A stretch of DNA of 64,000 nt from Staphylotrichum longicolle. Its lineage: Eukaryota > Ascomycota > Sordariomycetes > Sordariales > Chaetomiaceae. A program made the position numbers and the translations under genes. Positions 33,024-43,855 of this stretch are shown piece after piece. The stretch is taken from contig JAHCVI010000001.1 of NCBI GenBank assembly GCA_019096155.1, forward strand, positions 5,146,001 to 5,210,000, in the 5' to 3' direction. Position 1 is the first letter of the stretch; each line of letters starts with the position of its first letter. The notes beneath the pieces are model-generated. The model did no database searches, was not told the origin of the DNA, and saw only the letters and a program-made list of their open reading frames with translations.

Positions 33024-36000
33024 TCAATGCAGCCCCTCAACAAGCGAGTAGGGCTGCTCCTTCAGAAACCCCTTCCCATACTTGGCCGTGATCTCCTCGC
33101 CATCCCCAATATCCCTCACAGCCACAAGCATCTGCCTCCACCGTCCCGAGATCTTCATCATCCTAAACATGGCAGAGGGATCTGAGCTGTGGCAGACCTT
33201 GCGCACCCAGTTGCCCATCCGCCTCGGATAGATATCCGCCACCGGCTCATCGTCCAGATCGGGCCGGCGAAGCGCCAGCGCCCAATCGCCGGCGCACGCG
33301 CCAGGCGGAACCAGCTCGCCGACCAGTTCTCCGAGAATGTCGTTCGCTCTGTGCGACCCCACCGAACGGACGCCAGGCCCTTTCGACCTGTCGTCTGAGA
33401 TGCGCGGGATCTGGGGCACCTTGACTTCGGCACAGCGGCAGGATTTGCGCGGGCAGAGGCTGCATGCTTTGTCTCCAGGTCTCACGGCGCTGGGATCCGT
33501 CGGCCAGTCCCAGTCCCATCCTGCTGGCCGAGGCCAGTAGAACCCGCTCTTTTCGTCGTAGTAGTTGGACTTGAGGAGACGAAAGGGTGCGAGGAGGGGC
33601 GAGATTCGTTCCACTGGGAGCCATGTGGTTGTCACGCTCTCCCAGATAAACTCTGGGAGCTCCAGACAGTCCCAGATGGACCTCTGCAGGATGGCGCCGA
33701 CGGCGCACAGCCCCCGCACAAAGTCGGTGTCGAGTTCGGCATGGAGCTGCGCAACTTCATTCTTGAACAGGGCGAGATCCAAGCACTCTGAGCCGGGAGG
33801 TATGAAGCAGAGCAGGCCGTCGTATCCTCCGGAGATCGTGGCCCAGCACTTGCCTTCACGCAAGTAATCATGCAGTTGGGACCGCTTCGTCTCATCCCAC
33901 CCCATCCTCTGCAGCAACACATTTGCAGAGTTCTGCGGCGACTTTTGTCCGGATCCCGCCGTTGGGGGCTCCATGAAAGCTGCGATTTTCATCTTGAACA
34001 GCCGCGAGAGGAATACGTGCAGTTCAGGGTATCCGTACCGCGTCTCCTCGACCGATTTAAAAAGGTTGAACCCGCCCAGTACCATGGGGGTTGATTTTGA
34101 GTACCGCCTCCATTCTCGAACAAGGTGCGCTAGCCGTTCGAAGGCTGGCTTGCCAGAAAGCTTGTCCGCAATCAAACTTCCGGCCCGGTTGGTCTCGCGC
34201 CCGCGGAGTATAGTGGAGAGATGCTCAAACGCGCCTCGTGCGGGAGAGTCTTGAGCAACCGGGGCAGGCGAAGACTCCACTTTTTGCTTCTTCAAAGGTC
34301 TTGGGGTCGGCTCGTCGTACTCTCGGTCAGGATTGATCATCCTCGCTGTCTTGCGTAGCGGCGGCAGTTGGCCCATCCTGGGTCCATGGTGACCAGGATA
34401 GTAGATGTCTTGTTGATTGATTGAATGAGCTTGCGGGAAAGCTTGCGGGAAGACTTGCGCGGAATACGCCGCACCATCTGGAACAGGGTATTGTGTCTGT
34501 ACAGGAGGGACGGGTTGGTGTAAGGACGGACTCGCAGCCGGCTCGCACCGGGCTGGCACAAACTCCAAATCAGGGCGTCCGGTGTGTGTGGGTTGAGACT
34601 CGAAGGGCGCGGGCGTCTCCCCTTTGCTTACCTCCAGCGGTGACTGGTTGCGTTGTTCAGCGGGCATAGATGGTGATGATAGTTTTTGCTCCGGGGTAGG
34701 GATGAGCGCCGGCACGCGCAAGGGATTCAGCTGCTGAGGCTGGGCGACGTTGGTCCAGATCGGCGCCGAGTCAGGGACTGTGGTCCCCTGGACGGCGTCG
34801 GGAGCGCTAGTCTGCCCATTTCCCTGTTCAGGTAACTGACATGTCGCGGATTTTGGTACAGACAATGATTCGCCAGGCTCCACCTTCTCTGGCGAGGCCT
34901 TTTCAGGAGGAGGAGTCGCTGATTGTATAGGCTGTGGGACTGGGTGCTCGGGTCGTCGCTTGGAAAGATCCTCAAGAGCGAGCGCTGTGGCATGCCTCTC
35001 CTGCGACCCTGTTGTCTCTGGGGTACGCGGAAGCTGGTCGTTATCATGCTGTGGTGGCTTTTCATAAATGCGGAAGTCATCGGCCGACATGGCAAACTTG
35101 TCCGGGCAGTGTCGATCACAAAAGTGGTAATCCAAAGGCATATCCGGCGACGAATTGTACTCGAGATTGATGGCGATGGCGTAGTTGGGTCCCAGGTTCA
35201 AGACTTGATGATATGTCCCAGGTTCTGTCACGACAGCTTGCCCAGGAACGCAATAGTCCAGCGTGTATTCGACTCCCCACTCGTCCAGTTTAGCTGGAGG
35301 GATGTGGCGGCTGAGGTGCCTCACAGCTTGTGAGCATCGACGCATCTCTGGATACTCGAGCGCCATCCGCTCCTCCAACTTCTTTGAGAACGCGGGTTTG
35401 ACGAAACACCAGAACTTGTGCTGTCCGGAACGGAGGAGGTTTTCGGACCGCACGTGGGCATCTTCCCGGTGCATCGTTGTGATGGTCTTGCCCGTCAGGT
35501 TAAAGTAGACATATTGCGTGTTGATGCCCTCTAGCGTGGCGCGGCCTCTCCGCCGTAGCTTCTCGCCAGGCGAAAGCTCGACGTCGTAGAAGAGAGGGTT
35601 GCCGATGATGTAAGGCCAGGTGCCTTTTGGCGGATCCGCTGCAGAGGAGTTCCAGAGATCCCGTTGCTCGGCGAGGGACCAGTCCATCTTGGTACTCATG
35701 GGCAAGGGAAGATTGGGCGACGAGAACTTGAATCGCTTGCCGGTATCAACCTTGACGAGGCCCAGGCGGTCGGCCTTGTAACTGAATGATGTGGCATGGT
35801 CCTTGCTTGGGCGGGCGACTTTCTGCACATTGAGCGGGGGCAGATCTCGGACTTGGATTTTGAAGTAGCCGACATCTCGAACGATTGGGTGGCTCGAGTA
35901 AAGTTCAAAGAGTTCCTCATTCAGGATATGAATGTCTTTGTAGGTGCAGTCGAAGAGCGGCGACGCGCGCCCGCACGGTACAGGGCTGCCGTATACAGAC

Positions 36001-36554
36001 CCGTCACTCAATCTGATCCCCTGCCGAGATATGAGGAGAGGGTTTGGGATGGTGACGGGAAGAGCTTCTGAGACAGGTGCTGACAATGCCTGTGTCGTCT
36101 CTGGCCTTGGAACTGGGACCTCTGGGGGGCCGCTGGTGGTGGTGTTGCTGGCCGTGGTGCTGCTGATGGTGGTGTTGCTGGTGGTGTTGCTGGTGTTCTG
36201 AGGAATCTGATGGCCGACTTGTCCAGAGGCAGGGTGAGTCTGATGTGAGATGGCGAGAATGGGAATGGGGATGACTGATGGCGAAGGCGTATCGGGTGCC
36301 CGAATGACGGACGGCGACGGCGAGGAGTGAGGCGTGGCCAGCTTCCGGACATCACTCAAGCCGGTGGACACCTGGTCGAGGCGGCCCAAGAGATGCTGCA
36401 GCAAGTCCCGGCCAGCCTTGGTCCCGGGCGGCTGCACCTGGCGACCGGACGCAATGCCCTGCTCAAGATAGCCCCTCAGCGCATCGCTGATCTGGCTCAC
36501 CTCGCCGCTGATGGAGTCGACCTTGGCCTGGCAGGCGTCCATCTTGGGTGCCAC
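33024..36554 (-). CDS. JmjC-domain oxygenase with a C-terminal SET-like domain
   Basis: Single-exon gene, 1176 residues, starting [11 protein letters not shown]. Residues 1-170: coiled-coil/low complexity with a Thr/Asn-rich SNTT repeat. JmjC fold at about 230-480: the Fe(II) ligands appear to be His362 and Glu364 in MHREDAH, with distal His449 in [20 protein letters not shown] could hold the 2-oxoglutarate lysine. A Pro/Ser-rich linker follows (about 480-770), then a helical region, a Cys cluster ([11 protein letters not shown]) and a SET-like end: [11 protein letters not shown] at 1114-1123 and [10 protein letters not shown] ending near 1160. The usual NHSC is CHSS here, so methyltransferase activity is doubtful. 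Probably a nuclear chromatin or RNA-related demethylase/hydroxylase. No function beyond the folds is claimed. Confidence 0.85.
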   Translation of the reverse strand: MAPKMDACQAKVDSISGEVSQISDALRGYLEQGIASGRQVQPPGTKAGRDLLQHLLGRLDQVSTGLSDVRKLATPHSSPSPSVIRAPDTPSPSVIPIPILAISHQTHPASGQVGHQIPQNTSNTTSNTTISSTTASNTTTSGPPEVPVPRPETTQALSAPVSEALPVTIPNPLLISRQGIRLSDGSVYGSPVPCGRASPLFDCTYKDIHILNEELFELYSSHPIVRDVGYFKIQVRDLPPLNVQKVARPSKDHATSFSYKADRLGLVKVDTGKRFKFSSPNLPLPMSTKMDWSLAEQRDLWNSSAADPPKGTWPYIIGNPLFYDVELSPGEKLRRRGRATLEGINTQYVYFNLTGKTITTMHREDAHVRSENLLRSGQHKFWCFVKPAFSKKLEERMALEYPEMRRCSQAVRHLSRHIPPAKLDEWGVEYTLDYCVPGQAVVTEPGTYHQVLNLGPNYAIAINLEYNSSPDMPLDYHFCDRHCPDKFAMSADDFRIYEKPPQHDNDQLPRTPETTGSQERHATALALEDLSKRRPEHPVPQPIQSATPPPEKASPEKVEPGESLSVPKSATCQLPEQGNGQTSAPDAVQGTTVPDSAPIWTNVAQPQQLNPLRVPALIPTPEQKLSSPSMPAEQRNQSPLEVSKGETPAPFESQPTHTGRPDLEFVPARCEPAASPSLHQPVPPVQTQYPVPDGAAYSAQVFPQAFPQAHSINQQDIYYPGHHGPRMGQLPPLRKTARMINPDREYDEPTPRPLKKQKVESSPAPVAQDSPARGAFEHLSTILRGRETNRAGSLIADKLSGKPAFERLAHLVREWRRYSKSTPMVLGGFNLFKSVEETRYGYPELHVFLSRLFKMKIAAFMEPPTAGSGQKSPQNSANVLLQRMGWDETKRSQLHDYLREGKCWATISGGYDGLLCFIPPGSECLDLALFKNEVAQLHAELDTDFVRGLCAVGAILQRSIWDCLELPEFIWESVTTTWLPVERISPLLAPFRLLKSNYYDEKSGFYWPRPAGWDWDWPTDPSAVRPGDKACSLCPRKSCRCAEVKVPQIPRISDDRSKGPGVRSVGSHRANDILGELVGELVPPGACAGDWALALRRPDLDDEPVADIYPRRMGNWVRKVCHSSDPSAMFRMMKISGRWRQMLVAVRDIGDGEEITAKYGKGFLKEQPYSLVEGLH
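36128..36201. repeat. GTT/GCTG-type repeat coding Ser-Asn-Thr-Thr runs
   Basis: Imperfect 12-15-nt units (GGTGGTGTTGCTG) in the 5' part of the JmjC gene, coding SNTT variants on the minus strand. A low-complexity linker likely to vary between strains. Confidence 0.75.
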
Positions 36555-37372
36555 GAGGTGGGTGACGGGAAGCTTGAGGATGGAAGGCTGCGATTGATTG
36601 GAGATTTGTGGCCGGCACCTGAAGCTGGGGTTACTGGGGAAGTGGGACTCGCGCGCCGTTGATTAAGCTGCTGGTAGCTTTAGTGGGGGCTGGGCCTGAG
36701 GGGCTAACCGTGAAGGGACCGTGCCCGCCATGGCTGCCAGAGGGGAGACTCTCCATTTTCAAGTTGCAATTCGATCTCTCCTAGCAAGGACGCAGCTCAA
36801 GAGAGGGCACAGCACTCACAAAGGATAGCGCTCTCGAGAAAATTGGTTCTTTATCGAAGGCCACTCTGCTCTTTGTGACTTTGCAATGGCCGCAATTATC
36901 GATCGTCCCTCAGTCTCAATGACGTTGTGATGTGGGCTCAAAGACACGAGTTCAATCCGGAACCCGAGGCTCAGGCAGTGCAGAGGCACTCAAGACGATT
37001 TTAATAGATGACAAGTGCATGGAAGATGCACTGAATGCTAATTCTCACTCAAAGCGGTAGCCTTGGAGCCTCACATGCATCCCAATCCGGCTGTCTTTGG
37101 AGTTCGAGGATGAGACCAGCGCCTTCAATTCGGTGGGTACCTGGCCCGTTGACGATCCATGTGGGGTCCCGCCCCAGTGACACCCTGATTAGCGGGTGGG
37201 GCTGATTGATAAGAGACCCTGGAAACGGGAGCCCCGGCGAGCCCAGCGCTGTTTCGACAACTGGGATCCAAAACGGGACAAACCTGCTGCGCTGGGTTGA
37301 CCAACCGCGCCCTCCAGCCCAATATCCTTTGAACTCTGTGTGCCTTTGGCCTTTCGGTTATTTTTAACCGAC
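36555..37372. promoter_or_regulatory. divergent JmjC / RS-protein upstream region
   Basis: 818 nt between two head-to-head genes; no gene seen. The right end reads TTTTTAACCGAC directly before the RS-protein start. Confidence 0.45.
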
Positions 37373-38685
37373 ATGGACAAGCGCCGTTTGCAGAATGACA
37401 CCATGTTGACTGACGACGCGGTCGCCGAACTTTTGGCCAAAGAGGCGACCGACGCATCCATCAAGTACTCTTCAATGGGGCTCGAGGCTTTCCGCTCTGT
37501 AAAGTAGGTTTCTCCAGACTACGGTGCCGGAGTTTCACTGGACTCTGCTAACTCAGGTTGTCCAGACCCGCGAACAAGGCAAAGCCGAACACGCGCTTCC
37601 TTGGACGCATCATCAAGGAGACCACAAGCCACAACGCCGCCCTCCTTGCGAAAGAAGCCGCAGAAGCCCAGGCCCGGCTTGACGACTTGACCGAAACTGA
37701 GGAGAGGAAACGGCGGAAACTCAACCCTAGCGCCTCGGACATAAGACGTCGGCAACTGGGCAATATCTCCTCCATCCTCGAAGGCCGGAAGCGGCACAGT
37801 GGCGCAGAACGGGAGGACAGGGCGAAGCAGAGAGAGAACGGCCGGAACAAAGAACAAGCTCGAGACCACTCACGCGACCGAGATCGCCGGAGAAGCAAGC
37901 ACCACGAACGCCACGAAGACAAAGACGAAGCCCAACGATCGCACACCAAGAAGGACGACCCGACATCTGACGACCGTCGCCGCCGCCACGGGAGATCGCG
38001 CTCGCCGCGGCAGAGGGACCGTAGTCATCGCGATCGGTCGCCATTGTGCAGCAGCGACGAGGACAACCGGTTGCGCCGTTCCAAGTCACATAGGGGGAGG
38101 TCTGGGAAGGATCATGACTTAATTGACCGCGAGTCATCTCGGCGAAAAGACTACGGGCGGCTACGCGAGGCCGAAGACACGCACCCGAGTTCCTCGAAAA
38201 CCGGCCGGCTAATCGACGACGATGACTCGGATCCGCTAGACGAGTTTATCGGCCCCGCGCCACCGTCGGCATCCCCTCTGCGGACACGCGGGAGAGGCGC
38301 TCTCCGAGGAGCTGCCGCAATGGACAGCCGGTTCTCCGAAGACTACGATCCGGCATCCGATGTCCAGCTGGAGCCGGCAGAGACCGACGACTGGGACGAA
38401 GCCCTTGAGGCGCATCGTGACCGCCAAAAATGGAAGCAACAAGGCGCGGACAGGCTCCGCGCAGCTGGCTTCTCGGACCAACAGGTTCAATCTTGGGAGA
38501 AGGGAGGCGAGAAAGGCATTGATGATGTCCGCTGGACCAAGGCTGGCGAGAAGCGCGAGTGGTAAGTGATCGATTTCGATCAACGAATTCCTTTGGTCGC
38601 AAGCCGCATGCAGCAAGCCTCGATTTGCCAGAACGATGCTGACATTGTAATTAGGGACCGAGGAAAGGATGACAACGAATCTTGA
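37373..38685 (+). CDS. RS-rich nuclear protein, pre-mRNA-splicing-factor-38B-like
   Basis: Exons 37373-37503, 37557-38561, 38655-38685; introns of 53 and 93 nt; 388 residues. N-terminal block MDKRRLQNDTMLTDDAVAELLAKEA, then RFLGRIIKETTSHNAALL, a long Arg/Ser/Asp/Glu-rich stretch (RDRDRRRSKHHERHEDKDE) typical of splicing proteins, an acidic DDDDSDPLDEFIGP, and a conserved C-terminal helix block (DDWDEALEAHRDRQKWKQQGADRLRAAGF). The last intron is supported because splicing turns a premature stop after KREW into EWDRGKDDNES. Family members are commonly annotated as splicing-factor-38B-like; a direct splicing role is inferred from composition only. Confidence 0.75.
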
Positions 38686-39271
38686 TCAGCGAAACCGGCA
38701 TTTGAATCTGCATCCAGGCGGCGTTTTCTGCCCGAGCCGTACTGCATCTAAGCATCAGCATGACATTTCAGGCGTTTGGGTAACACGGATTGGGCACTTA
38801 GGCGGCGTCAAAAAATGGCAAGGTCTGGGTTGGCTAGAATGTCGAATTTATGAGGACCATCTTCGTTCAAGAAACGTTCTATTCAGGTAGCAATGGCAAA
38901 CTCGGCGTTCTGGACTGAGTTCGGGGTTTTGCTGGCTCCTTAATGTCTCAACATTTCAACATTCATCCACAAACAATGGCGCTGATGCCGTTGCTAGTAT
39001 AAATCAGGACGCGTTTAACGACCCATATATGTACATGGAGAGGTCTCTCGGTGGTTACCGGACATGACAAGTCAGTCATCTCATGTCCACAACATGAACT
39101 TTGGCTCGAGAGGCCAAAATGGCACCAGCACCCCCAATAGTTCCAACCGTCGCTACTTCCGAGTTTCAAGCCGTGCCTTTCCCCCCTTAGTTTGGAACCA
39201 ATCTTGGTATTTCCCAATTCCCGAACCAGAGCCCTTCTTTTAGGATGGATCAAATATAGCGCTCGCTCCGT
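38686..39271. other. convergent spacer before CIA30
   Basis: 586 nt between two gene ends. Somewhat AT-richer than the flanking genes; nothing recognised. Confidence 0.5.
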
Positions 39272-40184
39272 TTATTTACTATCCCACGCAATCTTTTGCC
39301 CCTGTTTTGTCTTCAGCTTCCCCTCCTTCGGCGGCGTCGGCGGCGTCGGCGTGTCGGCCACCTCCTTGGGCTTCGGGAACTCCACCACGCTGTCCGCCTC
39401 GCTCTCGTCGTTGGTCGCCCACATCCTCTCGATGCACAGCTCGAAGGGGCCCGGTATCCTGTCCGTCAGGCCCACGCCGATGGACTTGACCTTTTGCCGC
39501 ATGATCTCAGTCTGCGGCTCGACGACGAAGCCGAGGTTCGTCCGCACAAAGTCGTTCCACTTGATCAGCACCGTCTCCCACTCCCCGGGCTTCTTGACGA
39601 ACAGGCGGTGCTGGTGCAGGTCGGTGGGCACGACGGACTCGGTCTGCACGTTGACGAAGTAGCTGCGGCCGTCGGACTTGACGCGCAGGGCGAGGTAGAC
39701 GTAGGGGTCGATGTCGAAGAGGCTGCGGCCGAAGACGGTGGGGGGCCGGTCGCGGGTCCGGAAGGCGGCGTAGCCTGTCCGCTTGATGTCGGGGCGGTCT
39801 TTGGGGAGCTGTGTCGAGATGGTCCCGTGGAAGCGCGCGTAGCCGGGGGAGTTTGGGGACGGGGGTGCTATGCCGGAGGAGCGGGGTGGGGAGGTCACCC
39901 AGTCGAGCTTCGAGGTCGAGACACCGCCAATCTCTGCGTCGGACATGACTTTGCAGTCTTGGATGGACGTCGGGCTGCGGAAGCTGTGGAGTTCGTAGGG
40001 TCGCTTGGCGCCTCTGATGCCTTCGGAGCTGAAGACTGTTCACAGCGTCGTCTGGTCAGCGGGCGGCGCAACCGATATGAGGGCCAATTGGTCTTCGTTG
40101 CATACCGATATATGACAACCTCTTGAACTCATCAATACTGCGGCCAATAAAGCCCTTGAACTGGAGAGGCCTTGTCGCCTGCAT
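39272..40184 (-). CDS. CIA30: Complex I intermediate-associated protein 30
   Basis: Assembly chaperone for NADH:ubiquinone oxidoreductase (NDUFAF1 family), mitochondrial. Exons on the minus strand 40184-40106 and 40035-39272, intron 70 nt; 280 residues. Start MQATRPLQFKGFIGRSIDEFKRLSYI; splicing yields YIVFSSEGIRGAKRPYEL. The CIA30 domain follows: CKVMSDAEIGGVSTSKLDW, GYARFHGTISTQLP, RTGYAAFRTRD, DPYVYLALRVKSDGRSYFVNVQTES, WNDFVRTNLG and GVGLTDRIPGPFELCIERMWA. The tail is Pro/Lys-rich. The length and motif order are those of fungal CIA30. Confidence 0.93.
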
Positions 40185-41030
40185 GGTGGGCGAGGTGTCG
40201 TGTCTGCTGGACACAACCGACAGTCCCAAAGCTTGTTGTGCAGCTACCGGATGGGCAATGTTTCAGCGGGCGAGAGCGCCAGATGACTTGAGAATCTGTG
40301 CATGTTCCCTAGGCAGTCGGCATAATATCCTTGGCAGAACGCGCAGGAGGCGCTCAATCATGCAGCGAGCTGTGGTGCTGGGGAAGCTTTTGATGGGTTT
40401 TGTTGGACGTCATTTGCAAGCAGCTGCTTCACGCCAGGGGGGTGTCTCCACCCTCCGAAAAATGTGGGCCGCTCTGTTGAGCCTCAACTCCCTTGCATCC
40501 GCTTGTTCAAACCAGCATTGAACACCAGACTGTGTCAAATCACACCATCCATGACACTGTGTTCCATCTTTCATGAGAAGCGAGATATCGCCCATAACTG
40601 GTTTCGTGTTCAACCCAGTTTACCATCACTCATTACTTGTACATACACACACCTTGTTCGGCTGTCAAAAGGCAGTCAACTTGAATTGATGGGCCTTTCA
40701 GTACCCTACAGCAGAACTGAGGATTGAACTTGAGATTGGATACCTACCAAGTAACGTACCTGCCTTGGATCGGTGGTTACATGCGAAACAAGCCACTGCA
40801 AAGGCACAGTTAACCTCCATCCAGTCTTGGCATCGTAGACCACATCTGAAAGTGCACGGTCCATCTTCCCATCGTTGCGTGTAAGTGCGCTGCGTGCCAC
40901 TGAATGTGTTGGTTAACCTTCAATGCAGGAGCATTGTCGAGGAGAGAATTTTGCCAAGAAGTCATCTCTGACTTTACACTACTTTTAAGCATGAAGTTGA
41001 CACGACATCTGCTGTTTCTGTCAAAAACCT

Positions 41031-41065
41031 GGGTTCAAGTCCAACTCATGGCACCTTAGCTCAGT
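41031..41065 (+). other. tRNA B-box-like then A-box-like motifs (not a tRNA)
   Basis: GGGTTCAAGTCC at about 41031-41042 matches a pol III B box and TTAGCTCAGTGG at about 41056-41067 matches an A box, both on the plus strand but in the wrong order and too close. No cloverleaf can be drawn around either. Possibly a relic of tRNA-derived repeats or chance. Confidence 0.3.
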
Positions 41066-41706
41066 GGCTCACCGAAACCGACCAGAAGAGAGGGCACTTG
41101 TCCGCCTTCGTGTGAGTGAGGTGATGAAAAGCGAATGTAAAAGGCTTGAAGGTTACTCACGATGTGTTCTTTCGTTCTTTCTCCGCCGTTGCTTGGCTAT
41201 CCAGCGGCCAAGCACCCTTCTCATAATCACGTTCGCTGTCTTGTCTCTGCTCTCCAAAAAAGCTTAGCTTCAGACTGACGAAGAGGGCGCGGGGAGTAAA
41301 CCTGAATACTCTCCGAGTCAAACAGAGCTTTGGTTCTCCAAAGTCATTTCAGGGCAGCAAACAGACACCACATCATTTTCTCGCGTGTTTACCGGTTCCA
41401 AGCATGCCTTAGCCTTGCGAGTGCTTGCAGACTTACTTACGGTTTAGCTTGGACAGTTGGACGAAGCCAATCAGTTTGCGCTAAGTTTGTAAACCTCTGT
41501 TCCCGGTCTCCCTCTCAAACAGCGCAACACCACAAGCTTGAGAGATACGAATCATATTGTCTTCCATGCCACAATGTATCTGAAGGTTCGTTCAAGACTC
41601 GACCCTCAAGGGAGACCAGCCCAATCCGCTGCCTGTGTAAATGCTCAAGCGGTGTTTGTACTCACACATCGTCATCCGAAGCAAATCAAACGCCTGTTTA
41701 AGTCCC

Positions 41707-41735
41707 GACCCAGAAAACCGTGGACGCCACACACT
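41707..41735 (+). repeat. partial third copy of the 41.8-42.0 kb repeat
   Basis: Shares GTGGACGCCACAC and flanking CGACCCAGAAAACC-like sequence with the unit at 41942-42023. Short and diverged. Confidence 0.5.
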
Positions 41736-41823
41736 GATAGAGACCACACGTATCCATTCAAGCTTCCACTTCTCGTCTGAAATGCTTGACATGCCGCATA
41801 TTTGGACAGGGTCTGAAGCGAGA

Positions 41824-41906
41824 TCAAGGTTGGCTTAAGGTTCGGGCCGCGAAGAACGCCACAAACCTAAACAGATGAGACGGTTTAAGCTTGACTTAAC
41901 CTCCAC
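41824..41906 (+). repeat. degenerate direct repeat, copy A
   Basis: Begins AAGGTTGGCTTAAGG and includes CGGGCCGC, ACAGATGAGACGG and TTTAAGCTTGACTTAACC. It matches copy B 118 nt downstream, with small indels and transitions. Confidence 0.8.
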
Positions 41907-41941
41907 CCTTGGAACATTTACTGAGAGTTTCTGTGACGATG

Positions 41942-42023
41942 AAGGTTGGCTTAGGGTCGGGCCGCAAATAACGTGGACGCCACACTTAAAACAGATGAGA
42001 CGATTTAAGCTTGTCTTGACCTT
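41942..42023 (+). repeat. degenerate direct repeat, copy B
   Basis: Begins AAGGTTGGCTTAGGG and includes CGGGCCGC, GTGGACGCCACAC, ACAGATGAGACGA and TTTAAGCTTGTCTTGACC. Paired with copy A at 41824. Confidence 0.8.
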
Positions 42024-43002
42024 CAACCACGAACACAGTTATTTGGACGTTTTGCCATATCTACACTACATGGCTTGCCAATGTTGTGCAGTTGTCCAGC
42101 TGTTTTGTTTCTCAAGCAGAAGGGATACAGATACACCGAGTTCTCGGCCGATTTCCAACTTTTGAGAAGGCGTAGATTCACCATATCTGCTCAAGTTGTC
42201 AAGTTTAAACTGTGTTTGCCCCTGTTTCACTGGCCACAAGTTTGTCACGGACTCTCCAACCTTTACGTAGCTTCGTTGACTTTGACGTTTAGATTGGTCC
42301 AACTCTAGCCAAGCTGCTCTCAATTCCAGCTGCTGGCGTTGCACAAGGTCCCAGCATACACCCACAATGACTCCCTGCAACAGAGCCTGCGGTTTCCTTT
42401 GGTGCGAACACACAACAGTAGCCAGCATTATTGATCTGCAGCCCAAGACCTGCACCAAGCCAGATGCCTCAGTCATCGCTCATTGACACTGCAGCTGACG
42501 CGCTGCTTAGCAATGCTGCTGGCACTGCGAACAAGTCGTCAACCTGCTCTAACAAAAACTGACAAGTCCTGAACGTGAACGAATACTCCAGTTGCGTCTG
42601 CATTGAGCGATCTCCGGAAACTGCTTCTCAGTGTCCAGGAATCACGTCGATTCTTTCTCCTCAAGACCTCCTGGAATGCTCCCTGGGGTCACATCTCCAG
42701 GGGCCCAAGAAGTTGCTGCTTGACTTGCGCTCCAAAGTCACGCCAATGTTCGCCGGACCTTGCCGCAAACCATTGGGGCACGTGGTTGCCGTCGTCGCCG
42801 GAGCTTGCCCCACTTCGGAGCCGGGACCGCCGACCTCCTTCCCCGATCGGCCGCCGAAAATTCAACGACTGCCGGAGCCCCCGGTCCCGGTCCCGCTCCG
42901 CTATTCGCCGCTCATCACTCGGTGGGCACTTGTTTCCTTCGCCGCCCCGGTCTTCCACTGTTTTGATTCTGATTGCGATCGCATGCCAGTTTCTTGCGAA
43001 GC

Positions 43003-43010
43003 TATAAATA
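43003..43010 (+). promoter_or_regulatory. TATA box of the RRM gene
   Basis: TATAAATA, followed about 25-45 nt downstream by a CT-rich stretch (CTTCTTCATCTTCTCC) typical of fungal transcription starts. This places the likely start near 43030-43050 and gives a leader of about 800 nt. Confidence 0.6.
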
Positions 43011-43855
43011 CCAGGAAACTCTCCAACCTCTTCTTCATCTTCTCCTCCTTCACCGAACAAGCACCAACCTGTCCGCACTGGTCCGTCCAAGGCAGCATCA
43101 AAGGTATGTAGACAGCCGCATCCGGCTTCCGACCTCTTGTTTGAACCAGAAACAACGCTGTTTTGCTCTCCTGCGACCGGTATTCCTCTGCCTGCATTTT
43201 CCTGTGGTTCTGCAGCCAGTCGAGTGTCTGGCGGAGAAGAGCAGGCCGCCTTCCTGCGTTCGGCGGTTGACGGCCTGAGAGACCAGGACGCAAGGCATCA
43301 CCACCCTCGCAACCCGACCACAATCACCCAAGTCGCACCTTCCTCTCCTTCCCGGCCACAAATCACCCTCCCAGAGTCTCCCTCTTTGGTTTCCCTTCTC
43401 TCTTCCCCTCAAACCATCACACAATCCCATTCAACCCAGGACTCGATCCAAAGATCATCATCTCGACCGAGCTTGGTACCCAAGAGACCATCTTCACTCG
43501 AATATCCTCTTTCTTCCACTCCTCCATCCTGCTTCCACCGTTCCTTCACAGTCGTCTTCTTCCCCAGCCTCGAAAGTCGGTGGTCAGCATACCAGCGTTG
43601 GCCGTCTTGCGAGTCTTGCGTTCCGCGACTTGCGTGACCCAAACCGACCGCAACCACTGATCTTCCATCAACCGACCTCTCATCACTGCCCTCAAGGCAA
43701 GAAGACGTGACTCACAAGGTCAACACCAGGTTCCCGCTTCCGCAGCGCTTAAGAGCATTCTTCGCCCTTATCCAACACCCATCACACTCATCTTCTTCCT
43801 CGCGGAATACATCTCAACCCTCATCTCGATCAACAACACAACCAAAACATCGACC
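43011..43855 (+). other. long probable 5' leader of the RRM gene
   Basis: CT-rich, without good coding frames in phase with the gene. A donor-like AAAG|GTATGT at 43103 and several late acceptor-like CAG sites suggest leader splicing; short upstream frames could act as uORFs. The extent depends on the inferred TATA box. Confidence 0.45.

Larger units (their letters stand above)
40185..43002. other. gene-poor block with decayed repeats
   Basis: About 2.8 kb upstream of both CIA30 and the RRM gene, visibly less GC-rich than the genes. No convincing coding region. It contains a degenerate repeat unit (41824-41906, 41942-42023, partial at 41707-41735) and tRNA-box-like motifs in reversed order (41031-41065). 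It looks like old repetitive DNA that has diverged, though I could not identify a transposon family. Confidence 0.55.

Noticed and set aside
42575..43111. 178-codon plus-strand open frame upstream of the RRM gene
   Set aside because: It overlaps the TATA box and probable leader, has no domain and no splice link to the RRM gene; likely a chance frame.
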